Assembly: GCF_004342025.1 (NCBI RefSeq)
Contig: NZ_SLWN01000009.1
Span: 1-64,000, forward strand
Direction of reading: 5' to 3'
Length of the DNA: 64,000 nucleotides
Source of the DNA: Kribbella steppae
Lineage (GTDB): Bacteria > Actinomycetota > Actinomycetes > Propionibacteriales > Kribbellaceae
The translations under genes were made by a program, and so were the position numbers. Of the stretch, positions 26,538 to 35,690 are shown piece after piece (within the stretch, counting starts at the first letter, position 1; every line of letters starts with the position of its first letter). Below the pieces are notes generated by a model. That model ran no database searches. It had not been told where the DNA came from and worked only from the letters and a program-made list of their open reading frames with translations.

Positions 26538-27524
26538 ATGAGTGGAGCGCCCGATGTCGACTACACCGCAACCTCACTGCGACCGGATTGGAACACGCTC
26601 CCGCCGATCTTGCACGAATCCCTCGCCGTTGCCCTCGGCAGCGAGGTCGCCGAGGCGGGACCCCCGGTCAGCTCAGGTTTCACCGGCGGGTTCGCCGCAC
26701 CTGCCCGACTGGCAGACGGTCGCCACGTCTTCATCAAGGCGTCCGACGACACCCTCCACTCCTACCGCGCCTACCAACGCGAAGCCGAGGTAGTCCCCCA
26801 GCTGCCAGGTGCCATCCAGGTCCCGGCCATCGTCGCCTCCGCACACGCCAGTGACGGGGACCGTCAGTGGTTCGCCGTCGTGTCCGAGTGGGTGGCGGGC
26901 CGCATGCCTGGAGCGCCTTGGACGGCCGGGGACTTCGCGCAGGTGACCGCGACCTGTGAGCGGATCGCGGAGGTGATGGATCCGAGTCCGCTCGACGGAC
27001 TGCAGAGCTTCCTGAAAGATCTCGACGAGAACGACTCACCGCTGCAGACTCCGGCCCGAATCCTGGCGGACGAGGCACCGCTGCCAACCGGCCTGCAACC
27101 GTGGGTGCCGAAGATCCTGCCCGAACTGGTCGACCTGATCCAGCTGGCACCGGAAGCGTTCGCCGGGGAGTCGGCGACGCACGGCGATCTGCGGCCGGAC
27201 AACATGCTGATCGACGCGGACGGCACCTGCTGGACCTTCGACTGGAACTGGCTCGCCCTCGGGCCACCCTGGATGGACTGGGTCGGTCTGCTGCCGGTCG
27301 CACAGCACCACGGCATCGACACGATCGCCGCGATCCACACCAGCCCGCTGACGGACGGCGTACCGGCTGAGTATCTCGATTGCTACATCGCGGCCGTGGC
27401 GGCGTACATGATGAAGAACGCCGACGCCCCGCCGCCGTTCGGGTGTACGCCGGCGCTGCGGGAGCACCAGCGGTACTACGCCTGGACCTTCCTCGACTGG
27501 CTTGCCGTACGCCGCGGCTGGTGA
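26538..27524 (+). CDS. Aminoglycoside phosphotransferase-like kinase
   Basis: 328-residue protein with the APH/choline-kinase fold. It shows the ATP-lobe Lys (GRHVFIKASDD), the catalytic loop THGDLRPDNML, and the metal-binding Asp (WTFDWNWLALGPPWMD). These proteins phosphorylate small hydroxylated molecules; resistance is possible but not demonstrated by sequence. The ATG at 26538 follows a TATGGT box (26524-26529) by 8 bases, so the mRNA is probably leaderless. It is divergent from the TRIC gene and just upstream of fdhD. Confidence 0.82.
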   Translation: MSGAPDVDYTATSLRPDWNTLPPILHESLAVALGSEVAEAGPPVSSGFTGGFAAPARLADGRHVFIKASDDTLHSYRAYQREAEVVPQLPGAIQVPAIVASAHASDGDRQWFAVVSEWVAGRMPGAPWTAGDFAQVTATCERIAEVMDPSPLDGLQSFLKDLDENDSPLQTPARILADEAPLPTGLQPWVPKILPELVDLIQLAPEAFAGESATHGDLRPDNMLIDADGTCWTFDWNWLALGPPWMDWVGLLPVAQHHGIDTIAAIHTSPLTDGVPAEYLDCYIAAVAAYMMKNADAPPPFGCTPALREHQRYYAWTFLDWLAVRRGW

Positions 27525-27543
27525 CAGCGCCTACCGTGGACAT

Positions 27544-28377
27544 ATGACGAAAGGTCCGACCACGAGGTTCAAGGTCGAGGTGCTGGACGGCGATCGGACG
27601 TCCCGGCGTGAGGACGTCGTCGTCACCGAGGAGCCGCTCGAGCTCCGGCTGGAGTGGCCCGGACGGCCGCCCGAGCCGCTGGTGGTGACGATGCGGACGC
27701 CCGGCTCCGACTTCGAGCTGGCGGCCGGGTTCTGTCTCGGCGAAGGGTTCGCGGTGCGGCCGGACGCGATCAAGACCGTTGCCTATTGCACCGATGTGAA
27801 GCTGACCCGGGAGCAGCAGTTCAACACCGTCACCGTGACGTTCGACGGCCCGCCCGACCGGGAGCCACCACAGCGGTACGGCGTGACGTCGGCAGCGTGC
27901 GGGGTCTGCGGTCAGCAAAGCCTGGACGAACTGGCCGAGCGCGACTACGACCCCGTCGACCCGGTGGAAACAAGCGTCGACGTCGTACGACGCCTGCCCG
28001 AACTGCTCCGCGAAGGTCAGCCGATGTTCACCCGCACCGGCGGCCTGCACGCGGCCGGCCTGTTCACCGCAGACGGCCGGAAGATCGTGGTGAAGGAAGA
28101 CGTCGGTCGCCACAACGCCGTCGACAAGGTGGTCGGCTGGACTGTCCTCAACAACCACAGCCGCAAGGGCCTGGTTCTGGTGGTCAGCGGCCGCGCCGGA
28201 TACGAGATCATCCAGAAAGCAGTCGCCGCTGGGATCGGAATGATCGTGGCGGTGGGCGCACCGTCGAGTCTGGCGGTCGAGCTGGCCCGGCGGTTCAACG
28301 TCACGGTGGCCGGCTTCACCCGCGGCGACCGCTGCGTCGTCTACAGCGCGCCGGAGCGGATCACGCGTCCAGCTTGA
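27544..28377 (+). CDS. fdhD: Formate dehydrogenase accessory sulfurtransferase FdhD
   Basis: FdhD transfers sulfur from a cysteine desulfurase to the molybdenum cofactor before it is inserted into formate dehydrogenase. The 277-residue product has the essential Cys loop (SAACGVCGQQSL), FELAAGFCLGEGF, FTRTGGLHAAGLF, KEDVGRHNAVDKVVGW, and a C-terminal SGRAGYEIIQKA region. The ATG at 27544 lies 6 bases after a TACCGT box, again suggesting leaderless mRNA. No formate dehydrogenase gene is in the window. Its end overlaps the convergent ATPase gene by 17 bases. Confidence 0.96.
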   Translation: MTKGPTTRFKVEVLDGDRTSRREDVVVTEEPLELRLEWPGRPPEPLVVTMRTPGSDFELAAGFCLGEGFAVRPDAIKTVAYCTDVKLTREQQFNTVTVTFDGPPDREPPQRYGVTSAACGVCGQQSLDELAERDYDPVDPVETSVDVVRRLPELLREGQPMFTRTGGLHAAGLFTADGRKIVVKEDVGRHNAVDKVVGWTVLNNHSRKGLVLVVSGRAGYEIIQKAVAAGIGMIVAVGAPSSLAVELARRFNVTVAGFTRGDRCVVYSAPERITRPA

Positions 28378-31117
28378 TGAAGGTCGCTTTCGGGACGTAC
28401 TCGTAGCGGTCCGGCATGCAGGTCAGGATGATGACCTGGCCGTGGTCGCCGGCCCGGCCGAGGAGCGCGCCCATGTCGCGCAGGCGGGCCTTGTCGGACC
28501 AGCCGAGGGCGTCGTCGAAGATGACCGGCACACTGTGCTCGCCGGTGCTGACCAGGTGGCTGATCGCCAGCCGGGTGATGATCGCCAACTGCTCCTGCGC
28601 ACCCGTCGACAGCGCCTCGACCGGCAGCCGCGTGCCATCCAGCTCGCGCTCGGACACGGCGAGGTCGTCGTCCAGCCACACCCGGAACGACGGTCCGTAC
28701 ACACTCCGCCCGAGCGACTCGATCCGGCTCTGCAACGGCTCGGAGTACTTCGTCTGCGCCTCGGACCGATGACGGCTCAACGTCTCGAACACCCGCCGAG
28801 CCGCCTCCGCCCGGCGCCGCAGGCTGTCGTGCTCCGACCGTACGGCGGCCAACTCCAGCTCGGCCACGTCGCGTCGCGTCGCCAACCCATCCCGGCCCGA
28901 CTGCTCCAGCCGCCCCTCGGTCGTCCGCAGCGCGTCACGCAACGTATCCCGCTCGCCCTGCAGCCGCCCAGCCACAGCCAACGCGTCCGCCAACTCACCG
29001 GCGACCTGGTCGGCTCCGGCAGCATCGACCTGCTCCTGTACGCCGGTCAGCTCCTCGAGCACCGCCTCGACCTCACTGGTCGCCTCAGCCTCGACTGCGG
29101 CGACAGCCTCATCGTCGAGAACACCCCGGGCCACCTCCAACGCCTCAACCGCCGCAGCCAACCGCTCCGCCGCGATTTCCGCCCGCGCCCGCGCGTTCTG
29201 CGCCTCCGACCGATCCTCGTCCGCCGCCTTCCGGGCCTGCGCCGCGGCGAACTCCGCGTCGCGCAGCAACCGCTCGGCCTCGGCGAGACCGTCTCGCGCC
29301 TCATCGAGCGCGCGCTGCGCGCCGGTCAGATCATCAGGCTCGCTGACCGGAAGCTCGAAGTCGTCGAAGAGCGTGTCGTGCGGCGAGACGAACTCCTCGA
29401 ACAACGACATCTGACCCGGCACGCCCTCGACCGCGGCCTGCTGGTCCGACAGCTCCTCAGGTTCGTCCGGCCCGAGCCGCGCGGTCAGCACGGCGATCCG
29501 CTCCCCCGGATCACCACCAGCCGTCAGCGACCGCTCGGTCCGGCGGGCCTCGTGCAGCTCGGCGGATGCCGTGTCGGCCTTCCGCAGCAGCTCCCTGGCG
29601 GCCGCGACATCCTTCACGCCCGCCTTCTTCAGCAGGTCCTTCTCGCGCCGGACCGCGTCGTCCACCCGCGACCGCAGCGTCGCCGCTTCCCCGCCGGCCC
29701 GGACCGTCACCTCGACCTGCCCCGGTACGCCGACCACCAACTCACCGGAGACCAGCAGCTCGGCCGATTCGTCGAAGCCCAGTTCCGCCGGTACACCACC
29801 CGAGCCCGCATCGAGCCCGGTCCCCGACAACTCGACCGGCTCGGCACCAAGGCGTCGTACCGACACTTCCGGTACGCCGGCCGCCAGCGCGGCGCGGGCC
29901 TCGACGACCGCGGCGTGTGCGTCCTCCAACGCGGCGACCAGCGCGTCGTCGACCTTGATCCGGTCCAGGATCGTCCCGGCCGCGGCGATCCGGGCACGTA
30001 CGTCGACCAGCTCGGTCTGCTGACCGAGCAGTCGGTCCAGCTCGGCGCGGTCCATCAACTCCGAGACGCGGCGTTCCGCTTCCTGGACGTCGGTACGACG
30101 GGCGTCCTTGAGCTCGACCACCTCGGCCAGTGCCGCCTCGGCCGCGTGCACCATGTCGGCCGCGGTCTTGGCGACCGTCTCGGCATCGGTACGGCGCTCG
30201 ATCAGTTCGGCGTCGGTCTTGGTGAACCGTTCGACCTCATCGAGCAGCCGTTCCCGCTCGACCCGGGTCCGGGTGTGGTTCTCCAGCCGGGCGCGGGCAG
30301 TCTCGGCGCGGGACTTCACCGAGTCGCGGCGAAGCAGGATCTCGTCGGTCGCCTTCTTGCGTTCGCGCAGTTCCTCGACCGAGGTGAGGTGGTCGGTGAG
30401 CCGGTTCGCGACGTCGTCGAGGTCGAGCGCCAGCCGCTCGGCGCGACGGATGTCCTGCTGGACCTCCTCCATCGCCTTCAGCGCCTGGGCCGCAGTGAGC
30501 TCGGCGGCGACGACGGCCTTCTCGGACCTGGCGAAATCACCGGTTGCTCGACCGCCGCGCGTCCAGTAGCGCAGGTACTCGTGCTCGACCGCTGTCACGA
30601 GCGGCATCGACGCACCGTCGACCGGCGTACCCGACTCCGCTGTCACCGCAGTGATGAGCGGCTCAGCATCCGCGGGTGTGGGCAGCACCAACGACTGGCC
30701 CTGGCTGACCATCAGGGTCTGCCACAGCACCGGGTCGACGTGTTGGTGGAAGAGCCGCTCCGCCTCGTTGTGCGCCTCGCGGCCGGTCCACGACATGCGA
30801 CGGCCGTCGAAGTCGACGACGGTCAGCTCGGTGGAGCGGTTCTTCAGCCAGCTCTTGGTGTAGGTCAGCTCTTTGCTGCCGAGACTGAGCTCGACCGTCA
30901 CCTCGGGTCCGACGTCCTGGCCGACCGGCTGGATGTCGCGGATCCGGGTCGACTTCGAGTCGTCCGGCAGGTCGAAGATCAGGCCGAACGCCTCGACCAG
31001 GCTGGACTTGCCGACCTCGTTGTCGCCGACGACCACGGTGGTGCCGAGGGCGGGCAGCCGAACGGTACGGTCCTTGACGCCGCGGAAGTCCCGCAGCGTC
31101 AGACTGTGCAACCTCAT
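28361..31117 (-). CDS. SMC-like AAA ATPase (YhaN/Rad50-like)
   Basis: 918-residue ABC-type ATPase of the RecF/SMC class. It has an N-terminal DFRGVKDRTV, Walker A GDNEVGKSS (about residues 32-40), a long coiled-coil arm (about 190-800, rich in Glu/Ala/Arg heptads), and a C-terminal signature LSTGAQEQL with Walker B VPVIFDDALGWSD. There is no clear CxxC zinc hook. The start overlaps the metallophosphoesterase stop by ATGA, so the two form one complex, as in SbcCD/Mre11-Rad50 and YhaO-YhaN. Likely role: DNA end processing or repair. Confidence 0.9.
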   Translation of the reverse strand: MRLHSLTLRDFRGVKDRTVRLPALGTTVVVGDNEVGKSSLVEAFGLIFDLPDDSKSTRIRDIQPVGQDVGPEVTVELSLGSKELTYTKSWLKNRSTELTVVDFDGRRMSWTGREAHNEAERLFHQHVDPVLWQTLMVSQGQSLVLPTPADAEPLITAVTAESGTPVDGASMPLVTAVEHEYLRYWTRGGRATGDFARSEKAVVAAELTAAQALKAMEEVQQDIRRAERLALDLDDVANRLTDHLTSVEELRERKKATDEILLRRDSVKSRAETARARLENHTRTRVERERLLDEVERFTKTDAELIERRTDAETVAKTAADMVHAAEAALAEVVELKDARRTDVQEAERRVSELMDRAELDRLLGQQTELVDVRARIAAAGTILDRIKVDDALVAALEDAHAAVVEARAALAAGVPEVSVRRLGAEPVELSGTGLDAGSGGVPAELGFDESAELLVSGELVVGVPGQVEVTVRAGGEAATLRSRVDDAVRREKDLLKKAGVKDVAAARELLRKADTASAELHEARRTERSLTAGGDPGERIAVLTARLGPDEPEELSDQQAAVEGVPGQMSLFEEFVSPHDTLFDDFELPVSEPDDLTGAQRALDEARDGLAEAERLLRDAEFAAAQARKAADEDRSEAQNARARAEIAAERLAAAVEALEVARGVLDDEAVAAVEAEATSEVEAVLEELTGVQEQVDAAGADQVAGELADALAVAGRLQGERDTLRDALRTTEGRLEQSGRDGLATRRDVAELELAAVRSEHDSLRRRAEAARRVFETLSRHRSEAQTKYSEPLQSRIESLGRSVYGPSFRVWLDDDLAVSERELDGTRLPVEALSTGAQEQLAIITRLAISHLVSTGEHSVPVIFDDALGWSDKARLRDMGALLGRAGDHGQVIILTCMPDRYEYVPKATFIKLDA

Positions 31118-32241
31118 CCGGCGTCCCGAGCCAGTCTGTGCATCAACGACAGTGCCGCCCCGGCACCCTCGTCACCGGCGGCCAGCGCCTGCCGCAACTC
31201 CTCCATCGCCGCCCGGGCCGGGCCGCTCAACTGCAACGCGTCCAGGTCGGCCGCGTCGGGCGCCGGCCGGACGGTCCAGAACTTCGCCCACCGCTCGACA
31301 CTGGCGAACACCTCACCCTGCGCGTCGATCATGGCGTCGAGCCGGCTCAGCAACGGCAGCGCCAACGAACCGTCGCCGGCGAGCCGGACATAGGTCCGCT
31401 CCTTCTCCGGCAACTCCGCGAACCAATCCTCCAGTCCCTGCAGCGATTCCTCGTCGAACAGTTCGGCGCGATGGTCGACCATGTGCCAGGCGCCGACCCG
31501 CACCGGCTCGACCTCGATCTCGCCGCCGCCGACGGTCACCTTGAGCACGTTGCCCGGATCGTCCTCCTCGGGCGACGTGACCTCCTGCGTCCCGGAGAAC
31601 CAGATCCGCTCGGTCACCTGCGTCGTCGAGTGCCGGTCGCCGAGACCGACGTACTGCAGCCGTCCGTCGGCAACCGCCGCTTCCAGGGCTGCCTGATCGA
31701 TCGTCGGCACGTCGGACATGCCGCCACTGAGACTGGTCAGCTGACCGTGCGCGAGCAGGATCCGCGTCGTACCGGCTACGGGCTTCAGGTCGGCGTACCC
31801 GGGGGCTGCCGGGTCTGACAGCGGGCGCCGCGAACGCCAGGGCGCGCCGACGATCTCGACACCGGGCATGATCTCCAGCGGCGTGGTGTCGGTCAGGACG
31901 GTCACATGCTCGGGCGCGTGTGCCTGCCACTGCGCCGACGTCCAGAGCGAGCCGGGCTCGAGGGCGTCGTGGTTGCCCGGCAGCAGGACGACCGGGACCG
32001 GGATCCGCTTGAGTGCTTCACAAGCACGCAAGATGGTCTGCCGCTCGACCTGGTTGTGCTCGAACACGTCGCCGGTGACGACCACGAAGGCCGCTCCGGT
32101 GCTGGTTGCGACGTCACCGATCCGCGCGACAGCATCCAGCCGGGCCTGACCCCACCGGGCCTGACCGTCCGGCCCCAGGAACCGGCGCATCATCCCCAGC
32201 TGCCAGTCCGAACTGTGCAGAAACGTGATCGACTCTTCCAT
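31114..32241 (-). CDS. Metallophosphoesterase (SbcD/Mre11/YhaO-like nuclease)
   Basis: 375-residue calcineurin-like phosphoesterase, the presumed nuclease partner of the SMC-like ATPase. Metal motifs: LHSSDWQLG, VVTGDVFEHN, LPGNHDALE and LLAHGQLTS, then GLGDRHSTTQV. In the first motif Gln stands where DxH is usual, so metal binding may differ. The ATG at 32241 starts directly before the first motif. A TAGCGT box (32252-32257, minus strand) 10 bases upstream suggests a short leader. Translationally coupled to the ATPase gene by a 4-base overlap. Confidence 0.9.
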   Translation of the reverse strand: MEESITFLHSSDWQLGMMRRFLGPDGQARWGQARLDAVARIGDVATSTGAAFVVVTGDVFEHNQVERQTILRACEALKRIPVPVVLLPGNHDALEPGSLWTSAQWQAHAPEHVTVLTDTTPLEIMPGVEIVGAPWRSRRPLSDPAAPGYADLKPVAGTTRILLAHGQLTSLSGGMSDVPTIDQAALEAAVADGRLQYVGLGDRHSTTQVTERIWFSGTQEVTSPEEDDPGNVLKVTVGGGEIEVEPVRVGAWHMVDHRAELFDEESLQGLEDWFAELPEKERTYVRLAGDGSLALPLLSRLDAMIDAQGEVFASVERWAKFWTVRPAPDAADLDALQLSGPARAAMEELRQALAAGDEGAGAALSLMHRLARDAG

Positions 32242-32344
32242 CGCGGTCAGAACGCTAACCTGCGCCACCGACAACCGCCCAACCCAACACACCCCAACCC
32301 CCACACCGCCCACACTCCGGACAGCCGGATGAGAGGGTCAGAGG

Positions 32345-32890
32345 GTGGAGACGGAGCGATTGCGGCTACGCCGGTTCACGGCAGCGGACGCCGGATTACT
32401 CGTCGAGCTGGATTCCGATCCCGAGGTGATGCGGTTCCTGACCGGGCAGCCGACGCCACCGGACGAGGTCGAGAAGGTCGTTCTGCCGGCGATCCTGCGG
32501 TTGTACGACGAGCATCCGGGCCTGGGCACGTTCGCCGCCGAGCAGAAGTCCGACGGGGCGTTCATCGGGTGGTTCGGCCTCCTGCCGACCGCCGCACCGG
32601 CGACCGTGGACGTCGGGTACCGGCTGAATCGGACCGCGTGGGGCAAGGGGTATGCGACCGAAGGCACGAAGGCGCTGATCGACAAGGCGTTCGGGGAGCT
32701 CGGGATGGACCACGTGATCGCGGACACGATGGCGGTCAACCACCGGTCCCGGGCGGTGATGCGCCGGTCCGGCCTGCGGTTCGTCCGGATCTTCCACGAA
32801 CACTTCGACGATCCGCTGCCCGGCACCGAGTTCGGCGAGGTCGAGTACGCCGTCGACCGCCGTACCTGGGAAGCTGGACAACGTGCCTGA
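32345..32890 (+). CDS. GNAT N-acetyltransferase (RimJ/RimL type)
   Basis: 181 residues with TERLRLRRFTAADAG at the N-terminus and the acetyl-CoA loop RTAWGKGYATEGTKALIDKAF. A typical C-terminal segment follows (VNHRSRAVMRRSGLRFVRIF). This subfamily acetylates protein N-termini or small amines; the substrate is unknown. The GTG at 32345 follows GAGGG. Its end overlaps the HAD-like gene by 8 bases. Confidence 0.88.
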   Translation: METERLRLRRFTAADAGLLVELDSDPEVMRFLTGQPTPPDEVEKVVLPAILRLYDEHPGLGTFAAEQKSDGAFIGWFGLLPTAAPATVDVGYRLNRTAWGKGYATEGTKALIDKAFGELGMDHVIADTMAVNHRSRAVMRRSGLRFVRIFHEHFDDPLPGTEFGEVEYAVDRRTWEAGQRA

Positions 32891-33380
32891 CGATCAACGC
32901 CCGTACGCCGTCCTGGACATCGACGCGACGCTGTCCGACACCAGTGAGCGGATCCACTTCCTGCAGACGCGGCCGAAGGACTGGGACTCGTTCTTCGCGC
33001 ATGCCAAGGAGGACGCGGTCCTGGACGAAGGGCTCGCGGTCGCGACCACGCTGGCGGCCGACCACGAGATCGTCTACCTGACCGGCCGGCCCGAGCGGCT
33101 GCGGCGGGACACGCTGAAGTGGCTGAAGGACAACGGCTTCCCGGACGGGAAGATGTACATGCGCGGGAACACCGACCGGCGCCCGTCGATGACGATGAAA
33201 CTCGGCCGGCTGAAGCGGCTGGCCGAGGACCGTCCGGTCGCCGTCCTGGTCGACGACGACGTGAAGGTGTGCGCGGCCGCCGAGAAGGCCGGCTACTCGG
33301 TGATGAGGGCCGACTGGGGACTCGATGCCGAGACCCAGCCGACCCTCTTCGAGGCCCAGGAGAAAGAGGGCCGTACGTAG
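32883..33380 (+). CDS. HAD-superfamily phosphatase, PNK 3'-phosphatase-like
   Basis: 165-residue HAD hydrolase. Motif I is AVLDIDATLSDTSER (DxDxT), motif II VYLTGRPERLR, a Lys candidate lies in MTMKLGRLKRL, and motif IV is VLVDDDVKVC. The KDWDSFFAHAKED segment is typical of polynucleotide kinase-phosphatase-like HAD domains in actinobacteria and phages. The GTG start lies inside the preceding acetyltransferase gene. The exact substrate is inferred only by subfamily. Confidence 0.82.
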   Translation: MPDDQRPYAVLDIDATLSDTSERIHFLQTRPKDWDSFFAHAKEDAVLDEGLAVATTLAADHEIVYLTGRPERLRRDTLKWLKDNGFPDGKMYMRGNTDRRPSMTMKLGRLKRLAEDRPVAVLVDDDVKVCAAAEKAGYSVMRADWGLDAETQPTLFEAQEKEGRT

Positions 33381-33384
33381 CTAC

Positions 33385-33555
33385 TTACTGAGCCCGACGA
33401 TCAGCACGTTCGGGTACGGCGGGCAACGGCGCCGCCACCGCGATCAGGATCAGCAGGCCCACGATCACGACACCTGCGCGTGCACTCCGATCCCGACGTA
33501 CCAGGCGCAACGCCTGCCGGGTCGGTGAAACGGTCCCGGCGACCGACGAACTCAC
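33385..33555 (-). CDS. Putative small single-pass membrane protein
   Basis: A possible 56-residue protein. A basic N-terminal half (SPTRQALRLVRRDRSAR) precedes one hydrophobic helix (AGVVIVGLLILIAVAAPLP) and a short charged tail. The GTG at 33555 has GGGAG 5 bases upstream, which supports translation. It is the only plausible gene in the 320-base gap 33381-33700, and it converges on the HAD gene (5 bases between stops). I recognise no family, and it may not be real. Confidence 0.4.
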   Translation of the reverse strand: MSSSVAGTVSPTRQALRLVRRDRSARAGVVIVGLLILIAVAAPLPAVPERADRRAQ

Positions 33556-33700
33556 AAGCACTCCCGACAGATCGAACCCAGGCAACGCACAGGCAGCCGG
33601 CAAACGTTAGGCCGCATCCTCCCACCACCGGAGGACCATCCCGAGTCGTGAGAATTCCAACCCAGGAACTCGGGATTCAGATAGTGAGTACGCTCCGCTC

Positions 33701-34564
33701 GTGGACCACGAACTGCGGATCGATGACCGAGTGCTGCGCTACTGCCTGTACGGCGATCCGGCGGGCCCGCCGGTGGTGTCCCTTGGCGGTTCCCCGAGCA
33801 CCCGCTGGAAGCGGCCGGACGCCGTGCGGACCATCGAGGAATCCGGCCTGTGCCTGCTCATCCCCGACCGCCCCGGTTACGGCGGCTCGACCAGACAGCC
33901 GGGTCGCACGGTGGCCGATGTGGCCACTGATGTGCAAGCACTGGCCGACGCCCACAACTGGGACCGCTTCGCACTCACCGGCGGATCGGGCGGCGGCCCA
34001 CACGCTCTGGCCTGTGCGGCCCTTCTCCCCGCTCGCGTCACGCGCTGCGCGGTCAGTGGGGGCATCACGCCGCCGCTCGTGGACGGACCCGAGCCGGGCG
34101 AGGACGAGGCGGACCCACGGCGAAACCGCACGTCCTGGTTGGCCGCTCGCGGCGAGGAACACATCCGGCCCCTGTTCGAGGAGGCCACCCGAAGGATCAT
34201 GTCGGCGGTCGAAGCCGGCGGACCGGAGATTCCGCCCGACCCACACTCCCCTGCGCCGCCGGCACCACCTGCCCGTGACGACGCGGACGCGATGGCCCGG
34301 CTCACCGCGACCTTCGTCACGAGCCACGACGGTTGGGTGGACGACAACATCGCCTTCGCGACCGACTGGGGATTCCGCCTCGCCGACGTACGTGTCCCGA
34401 CCAGCGTCTGGTTCGGTTCCGGCGACGACCGCGCCCAGAGGTACGCCGACCTCCTCGCAGCCGAGCTCCCGCACGCCGAACTCGTGCCGTACGCCGGCGG
34501 CCACATCCAGCCCGCCCCCGCCTACCGCAATCTCCTGCTTTGGCTTCAGAGCGGCAACCGATAG
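33701..34564 (+). CDS. Alpha/beta hydrolase
   Basis: 287-residue alpha/beta-hydrolase-fold protein. The nucleophile elbow is LTGGSGGGPHALA, the strand leading to the oxyanion region is VVSLGGSPSTRW (instead of HGxP), DRPGYGGST is the classic follow-on, and the catalytic His is in YAGGHIQPAP. The acid is probably in VWFGSGDDRA. A cap of about 100 residues, Pro-rich at 185-195, sits between. The start is the GTG at 33701. The stop overlaps the convergent GNAT remnant by 19 bases. Substrate unknown. Confidence 0.85.
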   Translation: MDHELRIDDRVLRYCLYGDPAGPPVVSLGGSPSTRWKRPDAVRTIEESGLCLLIPDRPGYGGSTRQPGRTVADVATDVQALADAHNWDRFALTGGSGGGPHALACAALLPARVTRCAVSGGITPPLVDGPEPGEDEADPRRNRTSWLAARGEEHIRPLFEEATRRIMSAVEAGGPEIPPDPHSPAPPAPPARDDADAMARLTATFVTSHDGWVDDNIAFATDWGFRLADVRVPTSVWFGSGDDRAQRYADLLAAELPHAELVPYAGGHIQPAPAYRNLLLWLQSGNR

Positions 34565-34800
34565 CGGCTCACCCAGGTCGGGCCGTCGCTGTCGCGCTGA
34601 CCGGGAGCGCCGCCGACCGGTACGTCGCCTTGGTGCTGGAACCCTCGCGACTCGTAGTAGGACCTGAGCCGACTGTTGGAACTGACGCAGTCGAGGCGGA
34701 GATACCCACACCCGAGGGCACGACTGGTGGCGACGGCCCAGTCGAGCAGAGCCGCACCCAGGCCGGTCGCCGAGCGACGGACGGCCAGCTGACGGCCGGT
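34546..34800 (-). pseudogene. C-terminal half of a GNAT acetyltransferase
   Basis: The translation from about 34800 down to the stop at 34546 reads as the second half of a GNAT enzyme. It has LAVRRSATGLGAALLDWA (acetyl-CoA loop region), ALGCGYLRLDC, SNSRLRSYYESRGF and a normal C-terminus WVSRYRLPL. Upstream of LAVRRS the frame stays open but shows no GNAT N-terminal strands or start. The first half is therefore missing. It abuts the cupin remnant on the other strand at about 34790-34815. Confidence 0.65.
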
Positions 34801-34932
34801 CCGTCCGGTGACCTCCGCCAACTCGGTCAGGGAGACCTGCTGGCGTTCGCCGGCGACGCACCGCACAGCTACCACACGAAAGACAGCTCGGCTGACGTCA
34901 CAGTGGTCATCGCTTCGCCTGTCCAGGCCTGA
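34800..34932 (+). pseudogene. C-terminal end of a cupin (probably XRE-cupin regulator)
   Basis: In frame with the stop at 34930-34932 the translation gives LRQLGQGDLLAFAGDAPHSY, followed by DVTVVIASP. This is the closing part of a cupin barrel such as ends many XRE-family regulators (LGPGDxLxFxGDxPHxY). Nothing upstream in this frame resembles the rest of a cupin or an HTH. With the oppositely oriented GNAT remnant it marks a deletion that removed the 5' halves of two divergent genes. Confidence 0.5.
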
Positions 34933-34975
34933 AACCCGCTGGCAGCCCAACGGTCGTTGGCCGGACACTGGGGTG

Positions 34976-35686
34976 ATGGTGAACGACGCGGTAGAGGTCG
35001 CACGACAGCTGGTGACAGAGCAGTACCCGGACGCGCGGGCGGCGTGGCTGGGTGGGAGCGTCGTACGGGGTGATGCCTCCGCGACGTCTGATCTGGACAT
35101 CACTGTGCTGCTCAGTGGCCCACCGGCGCCGATGCGACGGTCGCTCGAGTACGGCGGTTGGCCGGTCGAGCTGTTCGTGCACACCGAGGACTCGGTGGCG
35201 CACTTCTGCGCCAAGGACCAGCAGCGCTGGCAGCCGACCATGATGCGCCTCGTCGGCGAGTCGATCGTGCTGGTCGACACCGACGGATCCGGAGCGCGGC
35301 TGCAGCAGGAGTGCCTTGCGGTGGTCGCGGCCGGCCCTCGGGCGTTGACGACCGCGGAGCTGGACCTGCTGCGCTACATGATCACCAACCTGCTGGACGA
35401 CCTCGCTGACGCGTCGACCGACGACGTACGCACAGCCGTCGCGTCAGTGCTCTGGCAGGACGCCGCCAGACTGCTGCTCACCGGCTCGCGGCACTGGTCC
35501 GGCACGGGCAAGGGCCTGCTGCGGGAGCTCAACGCGTACGACGAGCAGCACGGGACCGACCACGCTCGGGTGCTGATTGCCGGCTTACGAGACACCGATG
35601 TACTGGTCGAGGAGGTGCAAAGCATCCTCGACCAGTACGGCGGGCGACTGTTCGCCGGGTTCGAGCTGGCCGCTCAGCCGGTCTGA
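34976..35686 (+). CDS. Nucleotidyltransferase domain protein
   Basis: 236-residue protein with the polymerase-beta-like motif WLGGSVVRGDASATSDLDI (GGS followed by DxD) at residues about 22-40. A mostly helical C-terminal domain of 130 residues follows. Such proteins transfer an NMP group to small molecules (antibiotic adenylyltransferases) or to proteins; which applies here is unknown. The ATG at 34976 is preferred; a GTG one codon earlier is possible. It runs convergently to within 4 bases of the next gene. Confidence 0.8.
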   Translation: MVNDAVEVARQLVTEQYPDARAAWLGGSVVRGDASATSDLDITVLLSGPPAPMRRSLEYGGWPVELFVHTEDSVAHFCAKDQQRWQPTMMRLVGESIVLVDTDGSGARLQQECLAVVAAGPRALTTAELDLLRYMITNLLDDLADASTDDVRTAVASVLWQDAARLLLTGSRHWSGTGKGLLRELNAYDEQHGTDHARVLIAGLRDTDVLVEEVQSILDQYGGRLFAGFELAAQPV

Positions 35687-35690
35687 CACC

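Noticed and set aside
28442..31393. 983-residue plus-strand open frame opposite the SMC-like ATPase
   Set aside because: Antisense artefact: composition typical of shadow frames and no domain, while the minus strand encodes a complete ATPase with Walker motifs.
34333..34932. 199-residue plus-strand frame as an intact gene
   Set aside because: Only its last 40-45 residues resemble a cupin; the earlier part is antisense or out of frame to the hydrolase and GNAT remnant.
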